Part shown: in pieces, positions 24,835 to 34,447 of the stretch | How positions within the stretch are numbered: the first letter of the stretch is position 1 | Layout of the letters: every line of letters starts with the position of its first letter | Assembly (NCBI GenBank): GCA_027622555.1 | Contig: JAQBYJ010000037.1 | Span: forward strand, 1 to 45,878 | Source of the DNA: Verrucomicrobiota bacterium | Lineage (GTDB): Bacteria > Verrucomicrobiota > Verrucomicrobiia > Opitutales > UBA2995 | Direction of reading: 5' to 3' | DNA: 45,878 nucleotides | Program-made: the position numbers and the translations under genes | Notes under the pieces: model-generated | What the model was told of the DNA's origin: nothing | What the model saw: the letters and a program-made list of their open reading frames with translations, nothing else | The model's database searches: none

Positions 24835-26136
24835 TCATTCATCACCTTTACTTTCTTTTTCCATCTGAACCTTCAACGGTTCTCCTCCACGTATGTGAAT
24901 ATCTCTTTGTGGGTACGGTATCTCAATATTGTGTTCATGGAAGAGATCCCAGATCTCTAAATATATTTCACTTTTGATATTTGTAATACCATTTGCTGGA
25001 TCTTGAATCCAAAATCTCAGCTCAAGGTCCACCGAATTATCCCCAAATCCTTTGACCGGGCATTGGGGTGGTGGAGTCTTTAGAACACGATCGACATTGA
25101 GGGCGGCTTGCTTGCAAAGTTCGATCGCTTTTCTTACATCGGAATTATAAGATATCCCGATAGGAGACCTGAGACGAACCTTGGTGTCCGAGAAGGACCA
25201 GTTCTCCACTTGATTGGTGATCAGGTTTTCGTTGGGTATCAGGGTTTCCCGGCCATCCCGTGTGATCACGGAAACGTAACGAGCGCTCAATTTATTGATC
25301 CAACCATACGTATCGTCTATAGAAATGACATCACCCGGTTTTATCGACTTATCCAACAGAAGGATGACTCCGCTAATGAGATTTGAAATGACCTTTTGAA
25401 GACCAAAACCAAGACCGAGGCCAATGGCACCTCCCAGGACGGTCAATGAGGAGAGCTGAATCCCAAACGAGCTCAGCCCCACCAGGATTGAAAGAGTAAT
25501 AAGGGTTACCTTGAGGATTTTGGAAAACAACACCTCCATGGAAGGAGTAATGTTGGGCATTTTGTGCATCTGGGACTCCGCAGCACCCGAAAGCCAAATG
25601 CTCATCCAAATGAGGAAAAGGAGCATGAGAATCCCTTTTATGATTCCCAGCAGTGTGATTTGAATACTTCCAAGCCCAAAGCCGATTTGTTCGAGGCCAG
25701 CAAGGGTTGGTTCGAGAAGTCCTGAAATTTCGAGTAAGGTAACGGCAACGATCAGAGTTCCCAGTATCCGCTGCCAAAACCGTTCCTGCGTCATTCGGTT
25801 TACCATCACTACCAGGAACCAACCCACCGCCAGGTTGGTAAAAGGGGTCAACAGGACGTCATCAATTCCCTTTTGGATTATCCCTCCCTGCACCATTGAG
25901 CAGATCAGGATATAGGCTGCTGGCATCGTAAGGGGAACAAACGCGGGCACCAGTGTCTTCGATATCCATGGCGAGGGCAAATTACCTAGTTTTTTGTAAA
26001 GAGTCCTCTTTAAAAAGGATGCCAAAAGGAAGCTTACAAGCAACACTGTGAGAATGATGCCGCTTTCCCACTGGAAACCTGGAGTTTCGAAGTAGTTTAG
26101 AGCGGATTGGTACCTGCGGGTTATTTCTTCCAACAT
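24835..26136 (-). CDS. MscS-type mechanosensitive channel
   Basis: The 433-residue inner-membrane protein has an N-terminal helix (about 22-42), further hydrophobic segments at about 70-85, 105-125, 130-150 and 160-185, and then the conserved MscS core. The pore helix TM3 is LGGAIGLGLGFGLQKVISNL with the typical Gly/Ala packing. It is followed by the beta domain (DKSIKPGDVISID, GWINKLSARYVSVITRDGRE, IPNENLITNQVENWS) and a mixed C-terminal cage domain ending near PYPQRDIHIR. Such channels open under membrane tension to release solutes in hypo-osmotic shock. It is longer than E. coli MscS because of extra N-terminal helices. It stands alone, upstream of the leu leader. Confidence 0.93.
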   Translation of the reverse strand: MLEEITRRYQSALNYFETPGFQWESGIILTVLLVSFLLASFLKRTLYKKLGNLPSPWISKTLVPAFVPLTMPAAYILICSMVQGGIIQKGIDDVLLTPFTNLAVGWFLVVMVNRMTQERFWQRILGTLIVAVTLLEISGLLEPTLAGLEQIGFGLGSIQITLLGIIKGILMLLFLIWMSIWLSGAAESQMHKMPNITPSMEVLFSKILKVTLITLSILVGLSSFGIQLSSLTVLGGAIGLGLGFGLQKVISNLISGVILLLDKSIKPGDVISIDDTYGWINKLSARYVSVITRDGRETLIPNENLITNQVENWSFSDTKVRLRSPIGISYNSDVRKAIELCKQAALNVDRVLKTPPPQCPVKGFGDNSVDLELRFWIQDPANGITNIKSEIYLEIWDLFHEHNIEIPYPQRDIHIRGGEPLKVQMEKESKGDE

Positions 26137-26242
26137 TTAATTAGTTTCAGTGAACTCCAGGTTACAATCCAGTCTGAAAACGCCCGGACAAATATTTTTA
26201 AAAAGGGAGTTGAAATAGGGGGCCGTGTTTCCCACCTTGATC

Positions 26243-26347
26243 CTTGGCCGGGTCCCATGGGTGCTCGACAGACGAACTCCGCCAGGACCGGAAGGTAGCA
26301 ACGGTAGTCATGATCGTGCTAGCCGTGGGTAACCTGGTCACTTTTTT
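26243..26347 (+). ncRNA. ffs: Signal recognition particle RNA (small, 4.5S type)
   Basis: The conserved SRP domain IV is readable: CCGCCAGGACC-GGAA-GGTAGCAACGG with the GGAA tetraloop at 26290-26293 and the asymmetric AGCA bulge bound by Ffh. Outer arms pair as TGGCCGGG/CCTGGTCA and CCCATGG/CCGTGGG, giving a rod of about 100 nucleotides. A run of six T (26342-26347) ends it. Its place directly upstream of dnaX matches many bacteria. Exact ends are estimated from base pairing. Confidence 0.88.
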
Positions 26348-26371
26348 AATTTCTTTGGATTCAATCACTTT

Positions 26372-27517
26372 ATGGCAGACGGATATCAGGTCATTGCTCG
26401 CCGCTGGCGGCCCCAACAATTTGATGAAATTGTAGGGCAAGACCATATCACGAGGACTCTTAAGAACGCCATCACGTCCAACCGTATTGCGCACGCCTAC
26501 TTATTTGTAGGTCCTCGTGGCACTGGAAAAACGACCACAGCGCGTATGTTTGCCAAAGCTCTCAATTGCGAGGGCGGTCCATCCATAACACCCGATGATA
26601 GTTCCGATATCTGCAAATCCATCATGGATGGCAGCTGTATGGATGTGATAGAAATTGATGGTGCGTCCAACAATTCGGTGGAGCAAATCCGCCAGCTTCG
26701 AGAGGATTGCCAGTATTCGCCGGCTCAGTGCCCTTTCAAAATTTACATCATCGATGAGGTACACATGCTTTCGACCGGTGCATTCAATGCATTGTTGAAA
26801 ACCCTGGAAGAGCCACCATCCCACGTTAAGTTCCTCTTTGCGACCACGGAGGCTCACAAGATATTGCCGACCATCGTTAGTCGCTGCCAGCGCTTTGAGT
26901 TTAGACCGATTAGCGACCAGGTGATTTGCGATAAGTTGCAAATGATCGCCAAGGCTGAAAAAATCACGATCGACGACGCTGCGCTGAAATCCGTTGCCCG
27001 TTTGGCTAATGGGGGAATGCGCGATGCGCAATCGACCTTGGATCAGCTCATCTCCTTTTGTGGCGAAAGTATAAATGAAGCCGATGTGCTGGAAGTGTAT
27101 GGGCTCGCTTCCCAGGATCAGATTCATAGGCTCGCAACTTTGCTTGCCCAGGCCAACTTCCCGGCGATCCTATCCACCGTAGAAGAATTTGCCTCGGGCG
27201 GAAAAGACCTCTATCGAATTCTGGTTGATTTGCAGACCTACCTTCGGGAAGTGCTCATTGATGGTATCCGCAATGGAGGAAAGACATCCCTTTTAGGCCC
27301 TCCCATTCTCGTTGAATGCATCATGCGAATGAATGATGCCCTACACCGGGGTGAAGGCGGTGTAAAGATGGGCTTATCTCAAACGGTTAATTTTGAAGTG
27401 ACATTGCTTCGTGCTGTCGAGGAGAGCCGAACGAGGGCCATTGACTCCTTGATCAAGGAACTCTCGGGAATCGCCAAGGCCGCTCCGGAAGCGTCCGATC
27501 AAAAAAAAAATAGCTGA
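26372..27517 (+). CDS. dnaX: DNA polymerase III clamp-loader subunit gamma/tau
   Basis: The 381-residue product covers the AAA+ ATPase and collar domains of DnaX, which loads the sliding clamp and couples the replisome. The N-terminus [25 protein letters not shown] is diagnostic. Walker A is [10 protein letters not shown], with Cys residues of the zinc module in NCEGG...[11 protein letters not shown]. Walker B is [10 protein letters not shown], and sensor motifs include [20 protein letters not shown]. The frame ends six codons after Asp in GATCAAAAAAAAAATAGCTGA, at a run of ten A (27501-27510). The protein-like sequence continues in another frame to 27824, so this frame gives the short gamma form. 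It starts 25 bases after the SRP RNA terminator. Confidence 0.95.
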   Translation: MADGYQVIARRWRPQQFDEIVGQDHITRTLKNAITSNRIAHAYLFVGPRGTGKTTTARMFAKALNCEGGPSITPDDSSDICKSIMDGSCMDVIEIDGASNNSVEQIRQLREDCQYSPAQCPFKIYIIDEVHMLSTGAFNALLKTLEEPPSHVKFLFATTEAHKILPTIVSRCQRFEFRPISDQVICDKLQMIAKAEKITIDDAALKSVARLANGGMRDAQSTLDQLISFCGESINEADVLEVYGLASQDQIHRLATLLAQANFPAILSTVEEFASGGKDLYRILVDLQTYLREVLIDGIRNGGKTSLLGPPILVECIMRMNDALHRGEGGVKMGLSQTVNFEVTLLRAVEESRTRAIDSLIKELSGIAKAAPEASDQKKNS

Positions 27518-27824
27518 ACCGGCTCCGGCTATTGAAGCGATTGAGGATTCGCCTCAATCAAACGAAAAGAACGAATTGCCTCAATCCCTGGAGGCCAGTC
27601 TTGACGCTCAAGCGGAAACCCTGGCTGCATCATTTCCGGGCGAGGACATTGCCGCTGAGGCGAAAGTGCCCAAAAAATCGGAACATGCCGAACTTCGTGC
27701 GCATCAGGAAGAGATCGACAAATTGGTTGCAAAGCTGCCGACGGGTGTAAGAGACCAAATGCTGGAAGAGTTCAGGGCTAACTTCACGTGTATTCAGAGC
27801 CTGGATATTGAAAAATTCCTCTGA
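27501..27824 (+). CDS. dnaX: dnaX C-terminal extension (tau form), reached by slippage at A10
   Basis: From the A run this frame reads [20 protein letters not shown], a Pro/Ala/Glu-rich linker. It continues to a helical acidic-basic domain ([29 protein letters not shown]) ending IEKFL. The linker-plus-tail character fits the tau-specific part of DnaX, although at about 107 residues it is shorter than in E. coli. Loss of one A or gain of two A, by RNA polymerase slippage or ribosomal shifting, would fuse it to the 26372 frame. It has no start of its own at the junction; the first ATG is at 27576. Confidence 0.7.
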   Translation, partial: KKKIAEPAPAIEAIEDSPQSNEKNELPQSLEASLDAQAETLAASFPGEDIAAEAKVPKKSEHAELRAHQEEIDKLVAKLPTGVRDQMLEEFRANFTCIQSLDIEKFL

Positions 27825-28302
27825 GACCTCTGGTCGTTTCAATCGGGAATGAAAACAGCCTGGGGGATTCCCTTAGTGCTTAATCATGGTGCGTATACAA
27901 GCAATTTGTTTGTGTTACCAAAGCAGATATTCGATCCTTTTCCCAATGCCGCTGATTACTGGTTTGTTCATCAATCAATATTCTTGGATGTCTGTTTTTT
28001 CCAGACTCCTTGGTCCCTTGCCTGTGTTTGAATTTTTGTCATGGACCGCACAAAGTATTATCCGTCGCAAAATCTATTTTATTATCGGATTTATAATGGG
28101 AGGTTGTTTAGTTTTTGGACTATCAGCCTCGGGTATCCCCTGAGTTCCCCTGCATAATTGCTCCAGGTAAATCACTTTGGCTCTGAGCTCCTTTTTTTGC
28201 CAAAGTCGATTTCCTGGATAAAAGAGGATCGGAATCGCCGACTTACCAATGTGCGTGGGCGGCGGCTTTAGGGGCAGTTTGGAAAATTTCCTTTTTGCCT
28301 TC
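27825..28302. other. 478-base stretch without a recognised gene
   Basis: This AT-rich region lies between the dnaX extension and a minus-strand isochorismatase-family gene. Two overlapping plus-strand frames exist. One (27886-28143) could encode an 85-residue protein with a C-terminal hydrophobic segment (KIYFIIGFIMGGCLVFGLSA); the other (27849-28031) is soluble-looking. Neither resembles a known family and neither has a ribosome binding site. I see no RNA gene, repeat or clear terminator. Confidence 0.4.
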
Positions 28303-29205
28303 TTAATTCTGCTGGAATTTGAAAGGAGGCGTATTGGTAATATCCGATGACAGCATGGTTGGAGCGACTGATGCCTCAATGTGTTTTACGATTAGCTCAT
28401 TCCCTGCGATGTGATCCAGATCGGAATCAACAGGTTGAAAAAGGCCATCCGTCAAATCTCGAACAAGCACTACGTTCTTCCCGTGGTAAGTCATCTGGCG
28501 TAAGCCAAAGGGACGGCCACTGACACATATATTGGTGTGGACGCCTAAGAGGATCACATTATCGATGCCTCGTTGCTGCAACAGATTATAAATCTCCTCG
28601 CCTTTATCACTGATCGCATCTTCTGGATGGATTTCGATCGTATCTATTTGCCGGGTCCAGGGGAGCTCTGGGCCACGTTTCCAATGCCGGAATCCGCTTT
28701 CGTCTACCTCGAAATTGTAACAGGGCTCCGCACAGGCGCATCCACCTTCAAATATTTCTTCCATCGGCGGTCCCTCCCGGTCGGGGTCCCAATTGTTCCA
28801 CTGGATCGGCACGGAGGCCTTCATCTCGGGCGCGTTGACTGCTCGTTGTCGTTGGGGAGTGTCCTGATAATAATCCATGCGACCACTCGGTGCGTGAACC
28901 ACGAACACGCCGCGATCACGGGCGGTTTTTGCGAAATGGTTAATTGAAGGTGCCATTTCAGCAACCCGCGCTGCAGCACCTTTGCACGTGTGATCGTCCC
29001 ACATGTCGCAAATGATCATAGCTGTCTTTTCAGGTGCCCAATTGGCGGCGTTGATTTCCTGGTTTTCGGACGCTCGCCCATCTGGACTTTTCGCACGTGT
29101 TCTCAATTGCAGTTTTAGCGTGTCAGAATTCTCCCCCAAAAGAGGTACTTCGACCACAGGTAAAGCCACAATCGCGAAAACTAAGCTGAAAAGAGTGAAC
29201 TTCAT
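28303..29205 (-). CDS. Exported isochorismatase-like cysteine hydrolase
   Basis: The chosen start is the ATG at 29205, giving MKFTLFSLVFAIVALPVVEV, a signal peptide; ten more codons lie upstream to 29235. The 300-residue protein has the isochorismatase-like fold: TAMIICDMWDDHTCK (catalytic Asp in the first strand), a long insert with Cys-rich GGCACAEPC, and VILLGVHTNICVSGRPFGLR with the nucleophilic Cys. Relatives hydrolyse amides, carbamates or isochorismate; an exported form suggests amidase-type action on an extracellular compound. The extra CACAEPC motif may form disulfides in the periplasm. It is divergent from the sulfatase operon that starts at 29341. Confidence 0.82.
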   Translation of the reverse strand: MKFTLFSLVFAIVALPVVEVPLLGENSDTLKLQLRTRAKSPDGRASENQEINAANWAPEKTAMIICDMWDDHTCKGAAARVAEMAPSINHFAKTARDRGVFVVHAPSGRMDYYQDTPQRQRAVNAPEMKASVPIQWNNWDPDREGPPMEEIFEGGCACAEPCYNFEVDESGFRHWKRGPELPWTRQIDTIEIHPEDAISDKGEEIYNLLQQRGIDNVILLGVHTNICVSGRPFGLRQMTYHGKNVVLVRDLTDGLFQPVDSDLDHIAGNELIVKHIEASVAPTMLSSDITNTPPFKFQQN

Positions 29206-29340
29206 GAAATTCGGTACAGTACCTTTTTTGGCCAAAATTGAAAGACCAGAAATCGCCGCGGATATAGGTTAAACATTTTGCCTTTTTAAGAAATGGTCTC
29301 GCCCACTGCTACTTGTTCGCTTTGAATAAAGGCTCAAACC

Positions 29341-30849
29341 ATGGCACCTTTCCTAAAAACAAATTCCACAAGGATAATACTATCGATTTTCTTTTTTGTC
29401 GTGTTGGGTCTTCTGACTATTTCATGTCAAAAGCAAGAAGCTCTTTCCGTTGTTTCTGAAAACGAAAATCCTCCCAATATCATTTTTGTGTATGTCGACA
29501 ACCTGGGATACGGAGACATCGAACCGTTTGGAGCCACAACAATAAAGACACCGAACCTGAATCGTATGGCGGCGGAAGGTAGGAAGTTTACACACTTCTG
29601 TGTGACTGCTGGTGTTTGCACCCCTTCCCGCGCTTCCGCCATGACTGGCTGTTATGCTCAAAGAGTTGGAATGCACCAGAATGAACGGGACGTGCATGTG
29701 CTTCGCCCCATTTCTCCTTATGGACTAAATCCCGAGGAGATTACGGTAGCCGAGATTCTCAAGGGTCAAGGTTATGCCACAACCTGCATTGGCAAATGGC
29801 ATCTGGGAGATCAGCCACCGTTTTTGCCAACAAGACAAGGGTTTGATTCCTATTTTGGAATTCCCTATTCCGACGACATGACCGCCCGAACTTGGGAGCC
29901 CGACGGTTCGGTGTGGCCGCCACTTCCTCTCATGGAAAACGAGCACGTTATCGAAGCGCCAGTCGACCGTGATTATCTCACCAAGCGCTACACGGAACGC
30001 GCGCTCGATTTCATCGAATCGAATCAGAATCAGCCTTTTTTTATCTACATGCCGCAGGCGATGCCGGGATCCACTCGTGCGCCTTATGCGTCGCCTGAGT
30101 TTCGCGGCAAATCCGAAGCAGGTCCTTGGGGTGATGCCGTGGAAGAGTTGGATTGGTCTCTTGGACAAATACTCGATAAGCTCGTCGAGCTTGGCATTGA
30201 TAAAAATACTCTGGTTCTATGGACCTCCGATAACGGCTCTCCGATGACCACCACACCCAACGGGCCTTATCGAGGGACTAACGCTCCTTTATTTGGGCGG
30301 GGCTATACCACTGCCGAGGGTGCTTTCCGGGTCCCGACTATTTTTTGGTGGCCTGGCAAAATTCCGGCCAACACCGTTTGCGAGGAACTCTCCACCACCA
30401 TGGATCTTCTTCCAACCTTCGCTCGTTTAGCCGGATCGAATCCTCCGACGGATCGAACTATCGACGGTCATAATATACGTTCCTTGATTCTCGGTGAGCA
30501 AAATAGTGAAACGCCTTATGAGGCATTTTATTACTACCAACGTGATCAACTTCAAGCCGTCCGTTCAGGTCCTTGGAAGCTTTTTGTCTCCATTGATAAT
30601 TCGTTGGGCCATCCGCACTTTCCCAGATCTGACACCGGTCCTACCAAACCTCTATTGTTTAATGTGGTAGAAGACATAAGCAGTAAAAACAATAAGGCCG
30701 ATCAACATCCGGATATTGTCGCACGACTCGAATTACTTGCAGAGAAAGGTCGCAACGATTTGGGCGATCTCAATCGACCTGGTAGTGGTCAACGAACGCG
30801 TGGTCATGTGCCCAATCCCAAACCTCAGGTTCTAAAATCATTGGAGTGA
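29341..30849 (+). CDS. Sulfatase, lipoprotein
   Basis: This 502-residue type I sulfatase starts with a lipoprotein signal: a hydrophobic stretch 12-25 and the lipobox LTISC (Cys29). The metal-binding start is IIFVYVDNLGYGDI and the formylglycine signature is C93-T-P-S-R in AGVCTPSRASAMTG. It also has IGKWHLGD and a later metal site LVLWTSDNGSP. It should hydrolyse sulfate esters at the membrane surface after Cys maturation by a formylglycine-generating enzyme not in this window. It leads a four-gene plus-strand operon, with 43 bases to the next start. Arylsulfatase-type; natural substrate unknown. Confidence 0.93.
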   Translation: MAPFLKTNSTRIILSIFFFVVLGLLTISCQKQEALSVVSENENPPNIIFVYVDNLGYGDIEPFGATTIKTPNLNRMAAEGRKFTHFCVTAGVCTPSRASAMTGCYAQRVGMHQNERDVHVLRPISPYGLNPEEITVAEILKGQGYATTCIGKWHLGDQPPFLPTRQGFDSYFGIPYSDDMTARTWEPDGSVWPPLPLMENEHVIEAPVDRDYLTKRYTERALDFIESNQNQPFFIYMPQAMPGSTRAPYASPEFRGKSEAGPWGDAVEELDWSLGQILDKLVELGIDKNTLVLWTSDNGSPMTTTPNGPYRGTNAPLFGRGYTTAEGAFRVPTIFWWPGKIPANTVCEELSTTMDLLPTFARLAGSNPPTDRTIDGHNIRSLILGEQNSETPYEAFYYYQRDQLQAVRSGPWKLFVSIDNSLGHPHFPRSDTGPTKPLLFNVVEDISSKNNKADQHPDIVARLELLAEKGRNDLGDLNRPGSGQRTRGHVPNPKPQVLKSLE

Positions 30850-30892
30850 CATCCCCGCTTCGATGCCTCAATGATAACTTTCAGCAGCCCTG

Positions 30893-33800
30893 ATGAAATA
30901 TTTACCCCTGATTTTAAGTTTCCTTCCTTTTCTTTCTTGCGACGTACTCGCACAAAAATCGACCGTTCCAACAAAACCGATTGATTTACTGGGTGAATCG
31001 GCAATCGAAGGTTTTGCTTTCTACATCGATTCTGAACTCTCCCTGAGTAATCAACAGGAGGAAGTGTGGTCCTTCCATGATGGTTTGCTGCATGTCAGCG
31101 GGAAAGGATGGGGGTCTCTTTCGACACACAAGAGCTACCAGGACTTCCATCTGGTCGTTGAATTTAAATGGGGTGAGCACAGCTATGGCAAACGGGCAGA
31201 CAAAGCACGGTCCAGCGGACTGTTGATTCACGCTCAACCCGCAAACGAGGGTGTCGCTATTCTTCTCAAAGAAGGTACCACTGGAGTTTTCGGAAAGAAC
31301 CGTAAGCCAACAAAATGGAAAGATGAACGGGGATTTCTAAAAGAGAACGATCTTGAGAATCCGGTGGGGGAATGGAATCGTCTGGAAGTCATCTGTCGGG
31401 GCGAACAAATAAGTACCCTGCTCAACGGCCACCCTGTCGAGCAATGGACGGATACCGGGAGAAGGCAAGGTGCAGTAGCTCTCCAAACACAGGGAGCGGA
31501 GTATTTCATCCGACGTTTTGAACTTTGGCCGCTCGATAGTTTCAAGCAATTCTGGGTTCCCGAGGTTCCGTCCACAGATACTGGAATCTCTGAAACGGGT
31601 GAGAGCCTTCTTCCAAGGCGCTTTCCTTTTTCACCGGAACAGTCTCAGGCAGCCTGGCAAATTGATGGTGATTACGATATTGAGCTCGTCGCGGCGGAAC
31701 CGATTGTGCGGGATCCAGTCGACGTGGTCTGGGATGAGAAGGGGCAAATGTTCGTTGCCGAAATGGGTGACTATCCCTTACCAACTGAAACAGGTCCTTT
31801 GATGTCCCGTATTCGTTTACTGTCAGACGAAGACGGCGATGGGCGTATGGACAAGGCGACAACTTGGGCGGATAACCTGGATCATGTGCAGGGTATGCTT
31901 CCTATGAATGGAGGTCTTTTAATCACAACACGGACGGCTATTTTGTTTTTGAAGGATAACGATGGAGATGGGATGGCTGATGAACAACAATCACTGTTTA
32001 CCTCCAATGAACCTCGACATAATCAATTGCAGGTTTCCTCGCCCCGATGGGGATTGGACAACACCGTTTATTTAAACAACGGACTCGAAGGAACCGAGAT
32101 CTACCCGAGCGCTTCACCGGCCGAAGCAATGCAGTTTCGTGGCCGCGATTTGCGGTACGATCCTCGTAAAAACGAAATCGGTGTCACCACGGGTCGAGGG
32201 CAATTTGGAGGTTCATTGGATGATTGGGGCAGACGGTTTTTTACAACCAATCGCAATCCGATCATTCATCCTGTCATGCCAATAGAAGCTCTGGAACGCA
32301 ATCCGGCTGCTGGCATAACTCTTGGATATGAGGACATTCAGCCTCAGGCTTCGCCGATATATCCCATACATATCAGCCACACGACGTCCTCTGCGCATTT
32401 GGGTACCCATACCGCTGCTTGTGGTCTCGGAGTTTACCGGGGTCACTTGATGCCGGAGCTAAGCGGGAACATATTTGTATGCGACCCGACTGGGCAATTG
32501 GTGACCCGCAACCAATTACTTCCCAATGGCGCCAGCTTCGTTGCGAAGCGGGTAGGGGATAAACGGGATTTTCTGGCCTCGTCCGATGAATGGACCCGAC
32601 CGGTTCAAATTCGTAACGGCCCGGATGGTGCGCTTTACATTTGTGATATGTACCGGCGTTTCATCGATCATTCCAAATTTTTCCCGGAGGACTTCAAGGA
32701 AACGAATTATTTGCGAGCCGGGCTCGATCATGGTCGAATTTGGCGTCTGGTTTCCAAAGGAGGAGTCTCCCCTGCAATTGAACCACTGCCAACGAAGAGT
32801 TCCGAGCTGGTCAAACTCTTGGAAAGCCCGATTGGCTGGCAACGCATTCATGCTCAAAGGCTACTTGTTGAAAGAGACGCGAACGAAATGGTTCCGAAAA
32901 TCAAAGACGTCTTTGAACATTCCTCCTCAGCTCAAGGACGTCTCCATGCTTTATGGACCTTGCATGGCTTGGGTGCTCTTTCAAATGAACAGATCGCTGC
33001 TGCACTCAACGACCCCGAACCCGGTGTCGTTGAAAATGCCATCCGGTTGGCCGATCCACTTGTTCATTCCAATCGCTTGTCGGGGTTGGCAGGATCGCGA
33101 CCGTCACGGGTTAGTTTTCTCGCAATCCTGGCTTTGGGATCTACCGAGGCAAAGGGTTCAACCTTTTCAGAGGCGTCGCTGAAGTCGCTCATGACCGGCG
33201 GCCTATCTGATCCGTGGCTTCGAAAAGCAATTCTGTCCGCAGCCAATCCACCGACAGCAGAAATGGTGGTCTCAATCCTTAAAGCGCTTGATGGACAAAG
33301 CAGTTTTGCTGAAAAATCCACAAATGAGGTGGCGGAATTTTTGAGAGAATTTTCTGCCGAAATGGGGGCGCGGGGTGATTTGGAGGGCATACGCCAAGTA
33401 GCAGCTCAAGTGGTGAAAGGAAACCCTCGCCCCACTGACGCTCCCATCGTCGAAGGTCTTTCTCAAGGTCTCAAACGCAGTTCACTCCGCACCAAGTCTA
33501 TGGCTGCCTTGTTGAAGGAGCCACCAGCTCCGTTAACTCAAAATAACCTGTCTGGCATTCAGGCTACGATTGATTCCGCTTCTGTTGTGGCTATGGATCG
33601 AAGTTTGCCAACTGAGGAACGTTTGGGGGCTCTTTCATTGGTTCAGGAGCTGGGAAAGGAAATCATTTTCGAGGTCGCACGGAAGTTGATTGTTCAATCG
33701 GAGCCTCCTGAAATTCAATCCCTGGCATGCAGGCTATTATCCCGACTCAATCGAAAGGAGGTTGCCCAATTTTACTTCGACGAATGGAAGTCACTCGGGC

Positions 33801-34447
33801 CGATCCCTCGCCGCGAAGCTTTGGAGTTGATGTCCACCAACGATGAAACAGCACTCGAGCTCATGAAGCGTATGCAACAAGGTGAGATTAATCCTGCCAT
33901 TATGCCTGCGTTCCACCGGTGGCGAATGCATCGCCGTGAAAACAAAGAAATCGTAGCACTCGCCTACAAGTTATTCGGTGCGATGGATCAAGACCGATCC
34001 AAAGTGATCGCAGATTATTCGTCTGCAGTGAATCAACACGCAGGAGATCCAATACGTGGTCGGGCGGTATTCGAAAAGGCTGCCTGCAGCACTTGTCACC
34101 GCATCGGTGATGTAGGTGTCGATGTGGGCCCCACTCTCGATGACGTTCGATTTAAACTCACTGATGCGTTGCTCTCAGATATTCTGGATCCAAATCGTGC
34201 CGTCGAAGAACGTTGGGCTCTTTACTCAGTTCAAACCAGGGACGGCCAGAGCTACTCAGGTTTAATCTCGTCGGAAACTTCAACGGCTATGGAATTTAAA
34301 ATCGCAGGAGGTCATTCGGAAATCATTTCACGTGATCAATTGGTCAAACTGGAAACCCAAGGTCTTTCCTTAATGCCGGTGGGTCTTGAAGGCATCATCA
34401 GCAAAACGGATATGGCGGATCTCATAGCTTTTCTAACAACCCGATGA
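30893..34447 (+). CDS. DUF1080 / PVC beta-propeller / HEAT / CxxCH haem protein
   Basis: The 1184-residue exported protein starts with a signal peptide MKYLPLILSFLPFLSCDVLA. Residues about 45-215 form a DUF1080 (3-keto-disaccharide hydrolase) domain: WSFHDGLLHVSGKGWG, FHLVVEFKWGEHS, RSSGLLIHAQ and WNRLEVICRG. Residues about 255-645 are a PVC-type membrane-bound dehydrogenase propeller (DVVWDEKGQMFVAEMGDYP, DEDGDGRMD, DGALYICDMYRRFIDH). Residues about 655-1010 look like HEAT repeats. The C-terminus has a haem-attachment motif C1065-S-T-C-H1069 and the conserved tail (RDGQSYSGLI, LMPVGL, DLIAFL). Expected role: periplasmic glycan-linked redox chemistry. Its stop overlaps the next start by four bases. 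Confidence 0.9.
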   Translation: MKYLPLILSFLPFLSCDVLAQKSTVPTKPIDLLGESAIEGFAFYIDSELSLSNQQEEVWSFHDGLLHVSGKGWGSLSTHKSYQDFHLVVEFKWGEHSYGKRADKARSSGLLIHAQPANEGVAILLKEGTTGVFGKNRKPTKWKDERGFLKENDLENPVGEWNRLEVICRGEQISTLLNGHPVEQWTDTGRRQGAVALQTQGAEYFIRRFELWPLDSFKQFWVPEVPSTDTGISETGESLLPRRFPFSPEQSQAAWQIDGDYDIELVAAEPIVRDPVDVVWDEKGQMFVAEMGDYPLPTETGPLMSRIRLLSDEDGDGRMDKATTWADNLDHVQGMLPMNGGLLITTRTAILFLKDNDGDGMADEQQSLFTSNEPRHNQLQVSSPRWGLDNTVYLNNGLEGTEIYPSASPAEAMQFRGRDLRYDPRKNEIGVTTGRGQFGGSLDDWGRRFFTTNRNPIIHPVMPIEALERNPAAGITLGYEDIQPQASPIYPIHISHTTSSAHLGTHTAACGLGVYRGHLMPELSGNIFVCDPTGQLVTRNQLLPNGASFVAKRVGDKRDFLASSDEWTRPVQIRNGPDGALYICDMYRRFIDHSKFFPEDFKETNYLRAGLDHGRIWRLVSKGGVSPAIEPLPTKSSELVKLLESPIGWQRIHAQRLLVERDANEMVPKIKDVFEHSSSAQGRLHALWTLHGLGALSNEQIAAALNDPEPGVVENAIRLADPLVHSNRLSGLAGSRPSRVSFLAILALGSTEAKGSTFSEASLKSLMTGGLSDPWLRKAILSAANPPTAEMVVSILKALDGQSSFAEKSTNEVAEFLREFSAEMGARGDLEGIRQVAAQVVKGNPRPTDAPIVEGLSQGLKRSSLRTKSMAALLKEPPAPLTQNNLSGIQATIDSASVVAMDRSLPTEERLGALSLVQELGKEIIFEVARKLIVQSEPPEIQSLACRLLSRLNRKEVAQFYFDEWKSLGPIPRREALELMSTNDETALELMKRMQQGEINPAIMPAFHRWRMHRRENKEIVALAYKLFGAMDQDRSKVIADYSSAVNQHAGDPIRGRAVFEKAACSTCHRIGDVGVDVGPTLDDVRFKLTDALLSDILDPNRAVEERWALYSVQTRDGQSYSGLISSETSTAMEFKIAGGHSEIISRDQLVKLETQGLSLMPVGLEGIISKTDMADLIAFLTTR

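Noticed and set aside
27886-28143. 85-residue frame with a hydrophobic C-terminus
   Set aside because: No ribosome binding site, no known relatives, and a competing overlapping frame; support is too weak to call a gene.
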